From assembly GCA_964035575.1 (NCBI GenBank), contig OZ037912.1, forward strand, positions 620,001-684,000: a stretch of 64,000 nt of DNA. Reading direction: 5' to 3'. The translations under genes and the position numbers were made by a program. The notes beneath the pieces are model-generated. The model saw only the letters and a program-made list of their open reading frames with translations. It did not search any database and had not been told where the DNA came from. Source of the stretch: Rhynchopus sp. YZ270_cl-10 (Eukaryota > Euglenozoa > Diplonemea > Diplonemida > Diplonemidae). Shown in pieces: positions 31,096-43,038 of this stretch (positions within the stretch are counted from its first letter, which is position 1; each line of letters opens with the position of its first letter).

Positions 31096-32975
31096 ATAAC
31101 ACCCACGTTACTAATACCCATTTACGATAATACCCACTGGGTATTATCGTAAACTTTTTGGGTATTATCGTAAAGTTTTTGGGTATTATCGTAAACTTTT
31201 TGGGTATTACCCAGGTTGGGCAGTACCCAGGTACCCAGGTACCCAGGTACCCAGGTACCCAGGTACCCAGATACCCAGGTACACGGTACACTGGTGTACA
31301 AGGAAAAAAGTCGTGAAAGAGCAACCACAGCTCCACATGACAAACACAAAAGTGTCCAATCACGTGGGGCATTCATGCACTGAGGAGATAATGTTCCAAC
31401 AATTTACAAGAAAGATTACTTAACCTACTGCTGGAAGTTGCCAGGTCGTAGTAACACACAAAGTGTGCCTCCGTTCGGGAAGACCGGATATTCTAGAGAC
31501 CAAAAAGGCCTCAAGAATATCTTCCGGTAGTCAAGGTATAACCGAGTGAACGGCCCAAGACCCCCGTGGAGAAGTTAAATGTTGTAATGCTATCAAGTAC
31601 AAACTGCGACCACTGTCTTACCCTCCTCAATGCATGGTGGAAGATGTCTTTGACAACAAATATCCTGTACCCAGGTACCCATATTCCCAGACCCACGCAG
31701 CACTACGTCGCAGTACTACGCAAAATTTACCACCAGACCCTGTCTTCGTGCACCTGAAGTACAACGCCGCAGACAGGCCAAACATGCGTTGGACTCAGAG
31801 GAATGCCCGCTGTGCAGGTATCAAACATGAGAACAACTCCCAGCAACAAGGGGCGCCTTTTGGCGGGCGTTGTTGAGGGTGTTTGGGGTGCAAAGTTTTC
31901 CACAATTTTGATGCGCGGGTACAGAAGTGTTGTCTTGTTCTTTCATCTCTAGGAATGTAAATGTCAATCGCGTTTAACTACCACTAGGGCTTGTTCAGTG
32001 AACCCACAAGGGGTCGAAGGGGGTGTTATCCCATATCTATCAAAGGTTGTGTCGACCAGGCGAAACCACTATGTTACGCTGTACGTTGTTAAATCCGAAG
32101 AAATAACACTTTAGCAGCCGCAGGAAGTTTGCTAAAAAGAGTGCCTCACGCTACACAAACCACCACCCGCGATTGACTTAGATGTTATAACAAAGAGAAT
32201 TCAGAACAAAACAACACCCTGCCCCATACACACTAAATTGTCATGCTTCAAGAACATGCCTGGGCCAAAATTACTATGACGAAAAGGCAACAAGACCACC
32301 CACAAGGAGTGTGAAATGTGCACTGGTTTTCTGGGGGAACGCAATATTTTCTTGTGTCTAGTCCTCCGCGAGCAGAGGACAGACTTTCCGGAAGGTTGCC
32401 AAAGTCGAATTTCTTGCACTAGCTATGCTCCCTGGGTTAATGGCTATAGCAGTGACTGACTAAATGTTCCCACCCAGGTCTTCGTATGTTGAGGTGTAGA
32501 ATGTCGGAGACGGAGAAGCGCAATCGCTGATGCAGTTCAGATTTCGCGATCCTGTGATGAGTGTAAATGTGGGTGTAATTAAGTTATGTCGCTTGGAGAA
32601 AGATTAATTGTTAATTGTCAAGAAAAATGGTTACCCTGAATTTGAGGATGTAAGACAGGGATGCAAAAAGTTGTGTAAAAAAAACCCCCCCCCATATATT
32701 TAGTGAAAATTGTATTTTCTCTGGGGTCGATGAAACCATACCTTGTCTGCACATTCACCAGCGTGCGAGCGCCTCTGATACCTTGCGCGAGTAGCCAGCT
32801 AAATCACATCGTACCTGGGTACCTGGGTAATACCCAAAAAGTTTACGATAATACCCAAAACTAATACCCAAATAGTTTACGATAATACCCAAAAACTTTA
32901 CGATAATACCCAAAAAGTTTACGATAATACCCAGTGGGTATTATCGTAAATGGGTATTAGTAACGTGGGTGTTAT
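31096..32975. mobile_element. Fold-back element with long repeat-built TIRs, 1.88 kb
   Basis: ATAACACCCACGTTACTAAT begins the left arm and its complement ends the right arm. Each arm is about 125-170 bp of GGGTATTATCGTAAA units. The left arm runs into a GGTACCCA tandem (about 31221-31283) that has only two units at the right. The interior has no transposase, but 32200-32460 is reverse-complementary to 50160-50400 in another element. Confidence 0.8.
31221..31283 (+). repeat. GGTACCCA tandem array
   Basis: About seven copies of the 8-mer GGTACCCA, ending with GGTACACGG. An expansion of the arm repeat of the host element. Confidence 0.8.
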
Positions 32976-33834
32976 AGTCATTTTCCCATTTTATTATTGT
33001 TGTTGTTTCCGTGTGGTGACTGCACAATTGCCGAGTGTCATTACTCTTCGTAAAGACGCCTTAAATTGAATTGATGTAGGCATCAAAGCTGTTCTCGGAA
33101 AAGTATTTATTTATCCACCTGATTTTGCTTGAAATGTGGTGTTGGAACCAAATTTCTGGCACAATTTGAGATGGTTATTTATTTATAATTTATTTGTTAT
33201 TTCCTCTGGTTTGTTCTGTATTTTTTTTTTTCAATAAAAGGATGCATTAAGTGGGAGTAGAGCCTTGGGTGGATTCCTGGCCTGACTTTTGGCTTTTAAA
33301 AAAAAAAACACAGAGAGATAATGTTTTTGTGCAGAGCAAGACATTCGTCCTCTGAGTTGTCATTTATTTATTTTTGCGATAGTTGTATGTATACTAACAA
33401 CGTGCTCTCTGGGGGGTTCGATAACCCGTAGGAGAACGTCCGCTGATGTGTGGCGAGGCGTTTTGCACTTTCAACTTCTCTCAGGGTTGTTCCTTGTTCT
33501 CGGGAAAAACAGCAAAATTCTGGATTTATGTTCCCGTTTTTTTCCTTTTTTTGGGTGGGGTTTTTTGCCCTTTTTCGGGCTTTCCGAGCTCTACCCTCAC
33601 TGTAGTGGGGTCATTTCGAGAAAATGGACATTTGGTGTGGCTGACGACCCCAAAATAGCAGAAAATAGCAGAAAATCGCAGAAAATAGCAGAAAATAGCA
33701 GAAAATAGCACTTTGGGGGGTTTTTTTTGGGTTTGGTGGCTGGGTGGTGGTGTGGCTCCCGATGGACGAGGGAAGGAAACTTGGCCAGCCCGCAAACCCG
33801 GAAACCCCCTCCCACTCCACAAACGGATCATAAG
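32976..33834. other. Intergenic with F3 fragment and AGCAGAAAAT microsatellite
   Basis: F3-like GAGGCGTTTTGCACTTTCAA lies at about 33455. It is preceded near 33416 by GGGTTCGATAACCC, a hairpin with a B-box-like core, also found at 34657 before another F3. A 10-bp repeat (AGCAGAAAAT) spans about 33655-33707. Confidence 0.5.
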
Positions 33835-34042
33835 GTACACAGTACACAGTACACAGTACACAGTACACAGTACACAGTACACAGTACACAGTACACAGTA
33901 CACAGTACACAGTACACAGTACACAGTACACAGTACACAGTACACAGTACACAGTACACAGTACACAGTACACAGTACACAGTACACAGTACACAGTACA
34001 CAGTACACAGTACACAGTACACAGTACACAGTACACAGTACA
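33835..34042 (+). repeat. GTACACA tandem array, about 30 copies
   Basis: A near-perfect 7-mer array of about 208 bp. Because 7 is not divisible by 3 it is open in all frames of both strands and produces spurious periodic proteins. Confidence 0.95.
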
Positions 34043-34670
34043 GCACCTGGTCTATATCGGGACAAAATACATTTTTTTTTGCTAAAATTGATCTTATTTT
34101 TTACGCTTTTTTGCTCGAAAAAAACGTTGTCTGCATCTTTGGTAGGTGTTTTGGGGACTGGCTGGGGTCAGGAGTGCCTCATTTCCCCTCCCTTTAGCTT
34201 AGGGGGGGTAGGGTGGGGGGTAATGGGTATACGTATAGGTATAAGTATAGGGGGATATCCCCCATATTTCCTGCATATTTCCAGCATATTTCCCCCATAT
34301 AAAAATATGGGGGGTAAAACCCCCCATCTTTCCCCATATTCCCCCATATTTTAGGGCCCCCCCATATGGGGGGCCAAGTATGACTAGTGAGTTGCTCACA
34401 ATGCTAAATGAGTGTCAGAACTGTGATTCTGGACCCACTTTAACCGCCCTTCGAAATTCAAAAAGGGGTCCCAAACCCGGGCGCGCTACACTCGCGCGGA
34501 ACTTTTTGCAGCTTTGGTCTAGTTGCATTTTTGGCTGCAAAATGCAAGGGGACCCCCAAAGACGTTGGGAATATTATTTGGATGGGGCAGTGATTTTGTA
34601 CCTGTATACACGCTCCCTCGCGGTAACCGCGTGCATGCCAATGAAGTGCTCTCTGGGGTTCGATAACCCG

Positions 34671-34722
34671 TGGAACCAGTGCTTCCGCCGATGAACGGTG
34701 AGGCGTTGCACTTCTCTTTTTG
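34671..34722 (+). repeat. F3 unit with upstream B-box-like hairpin
   Basis: GTGCTTCCGCCGATGAACGG then TGAGGCGTTGCACTTCTC. GGGGTTCGATAACCCG lies just upstream at 34656. Confidence 0.65.
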
Positions 34723-35139
34723 CGGAGCAAAAAATAATATAAATGGCGCCGCAGGCAAAAAATTTTGAGTACAGTGTAAAAATCTAGCTTCCAACGAACC
34801 CTTTTTTGCAGAGCAAAAAATGAAAAATGGCGCCGCAGGCAAAAAAAAATTGGGGGTACAGCCCTGACGGTGCAGGATTTTGTGGTCAATTTTTTTTTCT
34901 TGCCCCCTGAAAACTCTTGCTTTTGAGAGTTTCGACCATTTCACCACACTGGTGGTGTGTCACCTACAGTGAAACCCACTAGAAACCACAAGAAAGCCCC
35001 CCAAGGAAAAAAAGGAAAAAAAAAAAGGAAAAAAAAACTAAAATCCAGAATTTCATGTTCTCGGTCCCACTTAGGAACTTCCCTGACTTCTCTCTCTCTT
35101 TTTTTTTTTTTTTTTTTTTTGTATTGTCGTTTTCAGGGA
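34723..35139. other. Short triloop-hairpin modules
   Basis: TTTTTGC-GGA-GCAAAAA and GGCGCC-GCA-GGC modules occur twice in 34720-34870, as in the hAT-like elements, but no element ends were found. Confidence 0.5.
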
Positions 35140-36424
35140 TTTATATACGATTTTTTTCCTTACCAAAAGTGCAAAAAAAGTGAGGTTGCTATTCCTAAGG
35201 GGCCTGGAGGCACAGAGGGGATTTTTTGAAGAAATGGACCAGGGATTCTTCGCTCCTTCTTCGGGTGTGAATTTTGAAGAAGATTTTTTTCCCCCTTCAG
35301 AAAAGTACATTCCGAGCTTTCTCCCCACACAAGCGGTCGTCGCGCGCGCTTCGCGCGCGCTCCTCCCTGACAAAGTTGGAAGAGGTGTGAAAATTCACGG
35401 CAAAATGGGGAAACCAGGGCCTGACGCTAAATTTTGGGTTTTTGTGAAATCGTGGGGAGGCTCAAAAAAATTTTTCCACGCCCGTTATTTTATTTCACGT
35501 AACAGTTCACATTGGGGGTGTCTTTCCGCGAGCGCAGCGAGCGGAGAAAATTTTGGTGGTACTTCCGCGAGCGAAGCGAGCGGAAAAAATTTTTAAGGTG
35601 TACCTCCGCGAGCGCAGCGAGCGGAAAATTTTGTGTTGGGACTGTGCGAGGCAGGTGTTTTTTCACATCTCAGATGGTTTTTACCTGAAGAGGGTGTACA
35701 AAGGCACACTCTTGGTTGTAAATGGAGCGTGCTTCGGAGACTGGCCCATATGACCAGGCCTCTGAGGCCCGTCAAAATTTTTTCCCCAAATTTTTTTTTA
35801 TTTTTATTTTTCCCAAAAGAAGAAATCTTCTTTTTTATTTTTTTTTTTTTTCAGATTTTTTGAAAAAAAGAAGAAAAAAAAAAAAAATCTTCCTGGAAGA
35901 AACTGTGAAATGGACTTAAGATTGAAGTATCATCATTGTACTAGACCAGGGGGCTTCACTGGCTAGGGCTCCAGCAGGTCCCTCCACACGGGCACTATGC
36001 CTGAATCCAGCACGCAGGGTAGCATTCACAGCACCTTTCACCCCTTCAGGAGGAGTGCACAAAAGGGCTCCCGGATGCAATTTTTCACCCATATCAGGAC
36101 GTAACTCAATTTTCTTTTTGCGAAGCAAAAAAAAAAAAAATATAATATGGCGCCGCAGGCGAAAAAAATTTGGGGTACGGTGTAAAAATCTAGCCTTTTA
36201 CACCACAGAGTCACTCAACGAACCCTTTTTTGCGGAGCAAAAAAGGAAAAATGGCGCCGCAGGCAAAAAAAAATTGGGTACAGCCTGTATGGTACGGGAT
36301 TTCATGGTGCGATCAGCAACCCAGTTCCCCAAAAAATGCAAAAAACTTTTTCTCCAAATCTGCAAAAGTTTTTTTTTTTTTCAAAACTGAGGTTCAGCCT
36401 CAGTTCTACTATGGTATATAAATC
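35140..36424 (+). repeat. M repeat, copy 1, carrying a hAT insertion
   Basis: This unit starts GGATTTATATACGATTTTTT and is matched by 46168-46671: same GAGGTTGCTATTCCT, GAAGTATCATCATTGTACTAG, GGCTCCAGCAGGTCC and ATGGTATATAAATCTCTG. Copy 2 lacks the 35240-35907 insert, which proves the insertion here. Neither copy has a supported frame. Confidence 0.8.
35240..35907. mobile_element. hAT-like non-autonomous element, 668 bp
   Basis: Starts CAGGGATTCTTC and ends with a diverged inverted copy (GAAGAAACTGTG). Flanked by the 8-bp duplication AAATGGAC; the paralogous site at 46256 has it once. It contains GCGAGCG-type and GCGCGCG-CTT-CGCGCGC hairpins. Confidence 0.85.
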
Positions 36425-37280
36425 TCTGGTCGTTTTACCCGACTCCACCTCCCCCCCTTTGTGACTGTGCAAACTGTGAATAACAAAAACAAAAAACAAA
36501 AAACAACTACATAAAACCCTTTTGTGTGACACTGTACCAGCCTATTGTAGGTAGGTACACTTTGTCACAAGAAGGGCTTTGTCTATCAAGTCATGTTTTT
36601 ATTGTACCGGGAAAAAATTTTTCTCTTCCCCCTATTGAATTGGTCTTGAAACATGCTAAGATCTTTTGGGACTAAGGGACTATGCATAGAAGGCTTACGC
36701 CCATCTTCCCGACGATACCTTTGTTATTTTAAAAGAACGAACAAAGCTTTTGAGTGAACTGTACCCCCCCTCTAGGTGTCTGCACTGAAAATTTAAAGGA
36801 AAATAAACCTTTTTTTTTTAAAGCTACGGTTGGTTTACTATCTGATCGAAGCGTGTTTTTTTTCCCCCCCACTTTTTTTAATGTTACTGGGAGCGAATAG
36901 AAGACCCCCCACGTTTCAACTACTCTTTTCCACCCCCAAAACCCACAGACAACACTGCCCGCAACCTTGATCTCTCTCTCTATGCTCTTTTTTCTCTCTT
37001 TTTTTCTCCCCCCAAATATACTTAAATCCGGAAGGGTCCATCTTACCACTTTTTTTAAGACAACTGCCTTGCAAAGGTTGTAGGGGAGGAAATGAAAACA
37101 TATCTGAGTTGTGCCCGAATTTTTTTGGCCTTAAAGAGGTTTCCTCTTCACTGCCAGGTAGTCAGTGGGAGCGTATTGCAGTAATAAAAATATCACCACA
37201 GAATATTTATTACACACTTTACGCACAAAACAAAAAGCGATTGTAAACACGACACAACTTATCCACAGAAAAGTGTATGA
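36425..37280. other. Intergenic with an F6 unit
   Basis: An F6 copy (CACTTTGTCACAAGAAGGGC ... TATCAAGTCATG) lies at 36559-36598, and an F1-like fragment CTCTAGGTGTCTGCACTG at about 36771. No gene. Confidence 0.5.
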
Positions 37281-38290
37281 TTTTGTCCCTACACACTCCA
37301 TACAATGCAACGAGGCCGGGTACGCCTGAAAATACTCGTATCTGGAAAATATATCTGAGGCGTGCCTGAGGCGTCACTGAGGCGTGCCTGAGGCGTACTC
37401 GGGATTAGTTACGTTTAAGTACGCCTCAGGCACGCCTGAGTATATATCAACGCATACTTGCGTTTCAGGCGCCTGGTGTGCATTTTTTCCCCGCAAAAAG
37501 AGCCTATGATGCATTTCCGGAGCGATCTAAAAAAATTCCGGGGTCGGACAATTTTTTTAGCAAAAAATGCGTGACTTTAAGTTTGCACGGAAAATCAGGG
37601 GAAAGTATACCCGGTTTCATATTTCTGCTGATACATAAAATTATTATGCACAGATCACCACGTTTCTAAGGCATGCCATGTATTTCCTCCGCCCCCTGAA
37701 ATGTGCTGAAATCAACGCTGTGTAAAAAAGTCCGTTGGTCACCCCATAGTTGTACTAAAAATAGAGCTGTGGTCTGTGGATCAAGGAGGTCTGTGTAAAA
37801 TTCTGGGATCTCGATGGGATCTCTCTAGCGTTAGAGGGTCCATCCTTGTATGAGCCTCTTCCGTCTTGCATCAAGTTGGGCCTCGAAGGGACCCAGTCGA
37901 AAAGCACCCCCGAGATTTGTTTCCAATGATTCTTGAATCAATGAAATACCCGAAGGTACCACCAAAATATATATCATCAGCACCAAGGCTTAGCGAACCC
38001 TTTTCATTTTATTGACTCGCTCGGCCCAGAGGCACATTATTCATCGCGCGACCCCGCATTTGAAAGATTTTGCTACCTCTGAATCGAAAACCACAAAATT
38101 TGGGGGTAAATACTTTTTTGTTCATGACCAAAATGCTGGTAAGAAATATAAATATACTCAGGCGTGCCTGAGGCGTACTTAAACGTAACTAATCCCGAGT
38201 ACGCCTCAGGCACGCCTGAGTATTTATTTTCAGGCCTTGGCGAGGCCGACTCGGTCTCGTTGCATTGTATGACACTCCACAAAAAAAAAA
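37281..38290. mobile_element. Fold-back element with paired GCGTGCCTGAGGCGTAC palindromes
   Basis: The outer inverted ends share CATACAATGCAACGAG and CCTGAAAAT. Inside, a 66-bp palindrome (TACTCAGGCGTGCCTGAGGCG ... ) occurs at about 37382-37444 and inverted at about 38156-38222. The middle holds the CCGGGGTCGGACAATTTTTTT motif. No transposase. Confidence 0.65.
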
Positions 38291-38607
38291 TCCGGTACGA
38301 TCAACGAAAAATTCTTTTTCTGATTTCGTTCCTTTCTTTATCAGACTAGCTTAAACTCAGATAACAGTTTTTATTTTCTTCTTCTTTTCTTTTGACAGTT
38401 CCTGGTACGAAGGTATTATCAGGGCGATACCTTCCTATATGGGACCAACATGATTAGTGACGTCCTTCTCCCTCTGCACTTCCATGCCCCCAGAATAAAA
38501 TTTGTGCTTTGCGAGTACGGAACGGAATCTGACAAAAAGTTCACACACGCACGACGCTAGAAAACATTTCGCGAGCGTTTCCTGATACTCAGTGTTCTGG
38601 GATTTAA

Positions 38608-39610
38608 CCCTTTATGGACCACGACCGGTTTTTTCGATTTGCTAGGATCTTCTCTCCCATAGGTAAAATGAGATCCGATGCATATTTTTGATCGTACCTG
38701 GCCGCAATTGAAAGATTTTGAGCAGATCTTTCAAATGGAGCAGAAATCGAAATAAAATGAGAAAAATGGAAAATGGAAAATTGAGGGGAGCTGATATTTT
38801 TTTCTGAAATTTTTGAAGAAAAAAATTATTCCGGCTGCGCACCTGTTTTTTCGGTTTTCGAAAATGGCTTCATTTGAAAGATCGGTTCAAAATCTTTCAA
38901 AAGAAAAAAAAATCGATCAAAAAGTCCTAGTAGATAATGTCTCACTGCATGGAGAGAAGGTACCAACCAACTACATATACCGTAATTGTACAGAGGTTGG
39001 ACAGTACAAAAGTTGGGGCTTTTGGGACTTTTGGCCAACTTGGCATGGTGCTGAACAAAGGTGAACGCCGCATCCCCCGCACATGTAATCTGTTTTCAGA
39101 CGCCTGTTTCCCAAGCAAGAAGAAGTTGTCGACCAACACCCTCCTGCCAGTGTCTCTGTACCTTGACCGTGTTGATATAGATTTTCTGTACAATGTCCCT
39201 CAAAAGACAAAATGCAATAAATACACGGAGAAGAGGCACATCCAGTTCAGGGTCAGGAACTGCAACGACGCGTGTTACTTTGCCCAGTCGCGGGTATTTT
39301 CCATTATTTTAGTTTCGTTCTGAAGACCGTACAAAATGGTTCCCTGCACACCAAAGTTTGAATCCTCTGATGACTCAAGCGCGTCAGAATGGTACATTAT
39401 TCCCCAAAAATGACCCAAAATACCCTATTATGTGATAATGCCGGGTGTGGATGAGAGGGGATGAGAGCGTCAAAAAAAATCGAATCTTGCGTCTTTTGAA
39501 AGATTTCGCACAAAATCTTCTCATTAAAAAAAAAAATCTTCAAAAAGTCCTAGTGGAAGCCAATTTAGGTGGTTGCGTGGACATATATGTCCCCTCTGGT
39601 CCTTAAAGGG
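38608..39610. mobile_element. piggyBac-like non-autonomous element, TTAA TSD
   Basis: TTAA flanks both ends; the ends CCCTTTATGGACCA and TGGTCCTTAAAGGG are the classic CCCTTT-type termini with one mismatch. Subterminal GAAAGATTTTG/ CAAAATCTTTC repeats occur on both sides. A frame at about 39090-39320 (FPSKKKLSTNTLLPVSLYL) looks protein-like but I cannot match it to a piggyBac transposase. Confidence 0.85.
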
Positions 39611-39787
39611 TTAAAAGCGTAAAGCAAAGCACAAAAAAAAAAAACAAAACAAAACAAGAAAATAAAAAAAGAAAATCACCTACCCGTGCGTGCCCCTTCG
39701 TTTCCCCCACCTACTTCCCACAAACAGCCCTGGCTCCTTCTAATGAGCGCGGTCACAGGGCTGAATCAATTTTTTTTCTTCACTCTC

Positions 39788-40048
39788 TTACTGGGGGGGG
39801 TCAAATAGTAGACCCCCCCTTTGAATAGTAGACCCCCCCCTAAATTTTAGACTCCAATTTTTTTGACCCTATTTTAGGTGCTCGAAAGTGGATTCTGACC
39901 CCCATGTCCAGATCACAAAAATGCCCGATGAGTCCAATAAAGCAACAGATTTCATGGTTTGAGTAGTTGTGGTAAAATGTGGAAAAAAAATTATACAGGG
40001 GGGGTCTACTATTCAGGGGGGGTCTACTATTCGGCCCCCCCCCAGTAA
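39788..40048. mobile_element. TIR element with AATAGTAGACCCCCCC ends
   Basis: TTACTGGGGGGG and CCCCCCCAGTAA close the ends, each followed inward by two copies of the AATAGTAGACCCCCCC unit. Confidence 0.7.
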
Positions 40049-40221
40049 CACCAAACAAAAAAAAATGTTTTTTTTTTTTCGGCAAAAAAAAAAATGTGTT
40101 TCCCCAAAGGCTGCCTATCCCGTAATAGTAGTCTAAAATCAAGCAATTTTTTGTGTTTCCCCAATGATGTGAAAATCTGGCATTACCCTCATATGCCTTG
40201 TTCCCCCCCAAAAAAAAAGTA

Positions 40222-40355
40222 TATAGTGGAGTTCATCCTCGGGTGTCTACACTAATACAACCAAGTTTTCAAAAAAAAAAAAAAAAACATTTTCTGTTCA
40301 GTGCTCTGCGTCCGCCGATGTACGGTGAGGCGTTTGCACCTTCAACTTTCTCTTT
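40222..40355 (+). repeat. F1 followed by F3
   Basis: A full TTCATCCTCGGGTG-type F1 with 17-A tail, then CATTTTCTGTTCAG and a full F3 (TGCTCTGCGTCCGCCGATGT, ACGGTGAGGCGTTTGCAC). It shows that F3 can follow F1 as well as F2. Confidence 0.8.
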
Positions 40356-40535
40356 CTTCGTTGTTTTCCCCCCTCCATCAGTATCTCTCCATCCCCCCTT
40401 GTGTTTTCGTGCTCCCCTTTGTTATTTTAAAACTCCCGGACGACTCAAGAAACTTTTCGCCCCTCTTCATCAATCTTTTCTCAACTCCATCTTTTCCACT
40501 GCCCCCTTTTATTCTTTTCACATTTTTTCAACAAT

Positions 40536-40960
40536 CAGGGCTTTTTCTAGAGGGGTACCCGAACCTGACGGGGTGTATTTCAGGTAAGGGAGGGTGGCCC
40601 CCCCCCTCACAAAATACGGTTTTACAAAGAGTAAAGTTGCGCACCCTTTGCCTGCGGTGCGCCTTGTAATTAGGTACGCTTTGCCGTTTTGTGTGTGTAA
40701 AAATGTGGGTTGCGTGGTACTGCAAGTGGGAACGTGTATCACCACCCCCTGTGTGGACCACACGTGGTTCTGACCCCAGAATCGCGTTTCCCACCCCACA
40801 TACCCGGTATGGCCCAGCCGGTTTTTGGTTGAAATCCCACCCAAAAAAGAAGTGACACCCCAGGTTCTGCCTTAAAAACGGGAGTTTTTCACCCATTTTG
40901 GCCATACAAAGAATTTTTAACCCCCCAGATCGAAAAACCGAAATTCTAGAAAAAGCCCTG
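40536..40960. mobile_element. hAT-like element with CAGGGCTTTTTCTAGA ends
   Basis: A 16-bp inverted repeat; ACAAT flanks both sides, so the target duplication is 5 bp as preserved. The ends closely match the hAT-like element at 53349. Confidence 0.75.
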
Positions 40961-41268
40961 ACAATAACATGATCTGTCTAGAACGTCCTTGTACTCATTA
41001 AATCAGCTACAATCCACGCGGGAAAGGTGCCTTACGGCGTCCAGTAGGATAACAATGGTAACTCCATTGCTAATACCTGTCCGAAAAATTCCACTCAGAT
41101 TCCACCCAATGAGTTAACGCTTATTGGGCTGAGAGGGATGCAGTTGACCGAAACGAAAACTAACGCCAATGCTATTTTCTCTTCTTTGATTAGAAAAGGA
41201 TATGAAAATAGTCTTTTCCGAGTTTTTTATTTCAATTTTGTGCGTTATCAATGAATTACAGTAATGTT

Positions 41269-41630
41269 CACGTATGGCAAATGATAATTTATTATGAGAT
41301 CTCATAATAAATTATGTGATTATTATGCGCTATTATGCGCCCTCATAATAATCGCATAATGCCAAAATAGGCATTAAAGCAGGGGGGAGAGCAAAAAAAA
41401 AAATTTTTTTTTTTTTGGGCCTGGAAAAATTTTTTTTGTTCCCCGACCCCGCCAATCGTGTGGTGTGCAACGACGTGACGGCACATAATTAGCACATAAC
41501 ACCGCATAATTTGCTCATAATAGCGCATAATATCTCATAATAGCGCATAATAGCACATAATAGCGCATAATATCACCGGTATTATGAGATCTCATAATGG
41601 CGCATAAAAAATTATCATTTGCCATACGTG
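41269..41630. mobile_element. CAC...GTG element with 6-bp TSD, 362 bp
   Basis: Ends CACGTATGGCAAATGATAAT and complement, flanked by AATGTT (41263-41268, 41631-41636). The interior is dense in CATAATAGCG and AGATCT palindromes. Confidence 0.88.
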
Positions 41631-41780
41631 AATGTTCACTAAAAAAGTCAGACGAGTGGTTTCGTCTTAATCAACGCTCTCTTACATCACACAGGACTCG
41701 CTTCCTCTTGGAAAAAGCATCGATAGAAGGTGCGTGCCTGCAAATTGTATTATTTTTTTTGTTCAAAAGCAAGATGGGAG

Positions 41781-42627
41781 CAGGGCACTAGCTAGACTTT
41801 TTTTCCCCCGTTTTTTTGCGGTTTTGCGGTTTCAAAAAAAAATTTCGCGCTGCGGCGACAAACTAAGGGAAAACACACGAATGAGGGGCGGGGAGATTTT
41901 GGGAAGGGGTCATTTACAGGGCATTTTTTACGGGGCTAAACCCGACTGACCCGTGGTGTAATCTCCTGCCAACTTCATTGCATGTATCAGAATGCTTCTG
42001 TGCCTGAGCATGTGTTGTCGCATGGTCTGCACAGCTTCCGACGTTCGCACATACTCCCCCCAGTCTCCTGTTTGCTGTCAACCATTCTATCACATACTCC
42101 TCCATGTCCGCGGTGGCACGCCGGCTCACTAAGCTCTGACTTAATCTCCCTGACCTCACAACCTGAATCGATTGCATTTTCGGTTGCAAAATGCAACTGT
42201 CCAAATTGCAAGGGGATTCCCGAAGACATTGTAAAATAATAAATGGCGCCGCAGGCAAAAAAAAAATTAGGGTACGGTGTAACGATGCCGGTTTTACCAG
42301 AGTCACTCAACAAACCCCTTTTTTGCGAAGCAAAAAAGGAAAATGGCGCCGCAGGCAAAAAAAAATATGGGTTAACTCCGCGAGCGAAGCGAGCGGAAAT
42401 TTTTTTGGGGTGTACTTCCGTGAGCGCAGCGAGCAGAAAAAAATTAAGGTTCTATCATGCCAGTCATCTGGGGGTCGGGCGAGGGGGCCCCGACAGTGCC
42501 CAAAACCCCCCACATTTTTTTTTCTTCTGCCCCGAGATTTTCCGTTTTTTTTTTTTTTTTCCGCCAAACCGCAAAACCGGGTTTTTGCGGTTTTGAAACC
42601 GCAAAAAAGCACCTAGCTAGTGACCTG
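41781..42627. mobile_element. hAT-like element with 8-bp TSD GATGGGAG, 847 bp
   Basis: Ends CAGGGCACTAGCTAG and CTAGCTAGTGACCTG; GATGGGAG on both sides. Subterminal TTGCGGTTTTGCGG repeats. The interior holds GGCGCC-GCA-GGC modules and a - strand stretch (ATADMEEYVIEWLTANRR) that reads like a captured or relic coding piece. Confidence 0.9.
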
Positions 42628-42778
42628 GATGGGAGCATTTTTATTGATCCCTCCTCCTATGCTATTAATTTATTGATTGCATAAGTTGAAATACTTGTAT
42701 TCAGTATTTACCCACCACTCACACAACGCATACAGCACAACAAATCTGCAGAGCGCTAAACGAAAACAGTTGGGGTTT

Positions 42779-42998
42779 TTTAAGCACGAGAGGCTTAGGT
42801 TCGTCTTCTAAACCGTTCTTTGTTTTCTTTAGTCACTTGTCATATCCTGAAGTCAGATTCAATTTTTGATTTGTACCACATTTCGAAGGGAATTTTTAAT
42901 ATGTACTCGACCGATACACATACAAAGAACTATTTTTTTTTTCCAGTGCCTGCGTCCCTGCGTCCCAGAGACGTTTGCTCTATCAACTTCACCCTTTA
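42779..42998 (+). repeat. F2 unit, spacer and F3 unit
   Basis: TTAAGCACGAGAGGCTTAGG is the AAGC/GCTT subtype of F2. A 130-bp spacer ends TTTTTTTTTTCCAG, then F3 starts TGCCTGCGTCCCTGCG. The spacer shares GTCATATCCTGAAGTC with 19947. Confidence 0.65.
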
Positions 42999-43038
42999 TT
43001 TATTTTTTATTTTATTTTTTTTTTTTTTTGATTTTTTT

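Noticed and set aside
31511-32419. Zinc-ribbon end of a piggyBac transposase in the 31-33 kb element
   Set aside because: Isolated cysteines occur but their spacing does not fit the family, and the element lacks TTAA/CCCTTT ends.
33835-34042. Internal telomere array
   Set aside because: The motif is unlike known TTAGGG-type telomeres and I see no chromosome-end context; kept only as a question in the tandem-array finding.
33526-34354. Long frames with periodic VHSTQYT or YCVLCTV repeats
   Set aside because: They cross the GTACACA array, whose 7-bp period leaves every frame open on both strands; no start context or unique sequence supports a gene.
41269-41630. CRISPR-like array of CATAATAGCG repeats
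   Set aside because: Repeats are short, palindromic and variable in spacing, lie inside a TIR element, and the DNA is eukaryotic.
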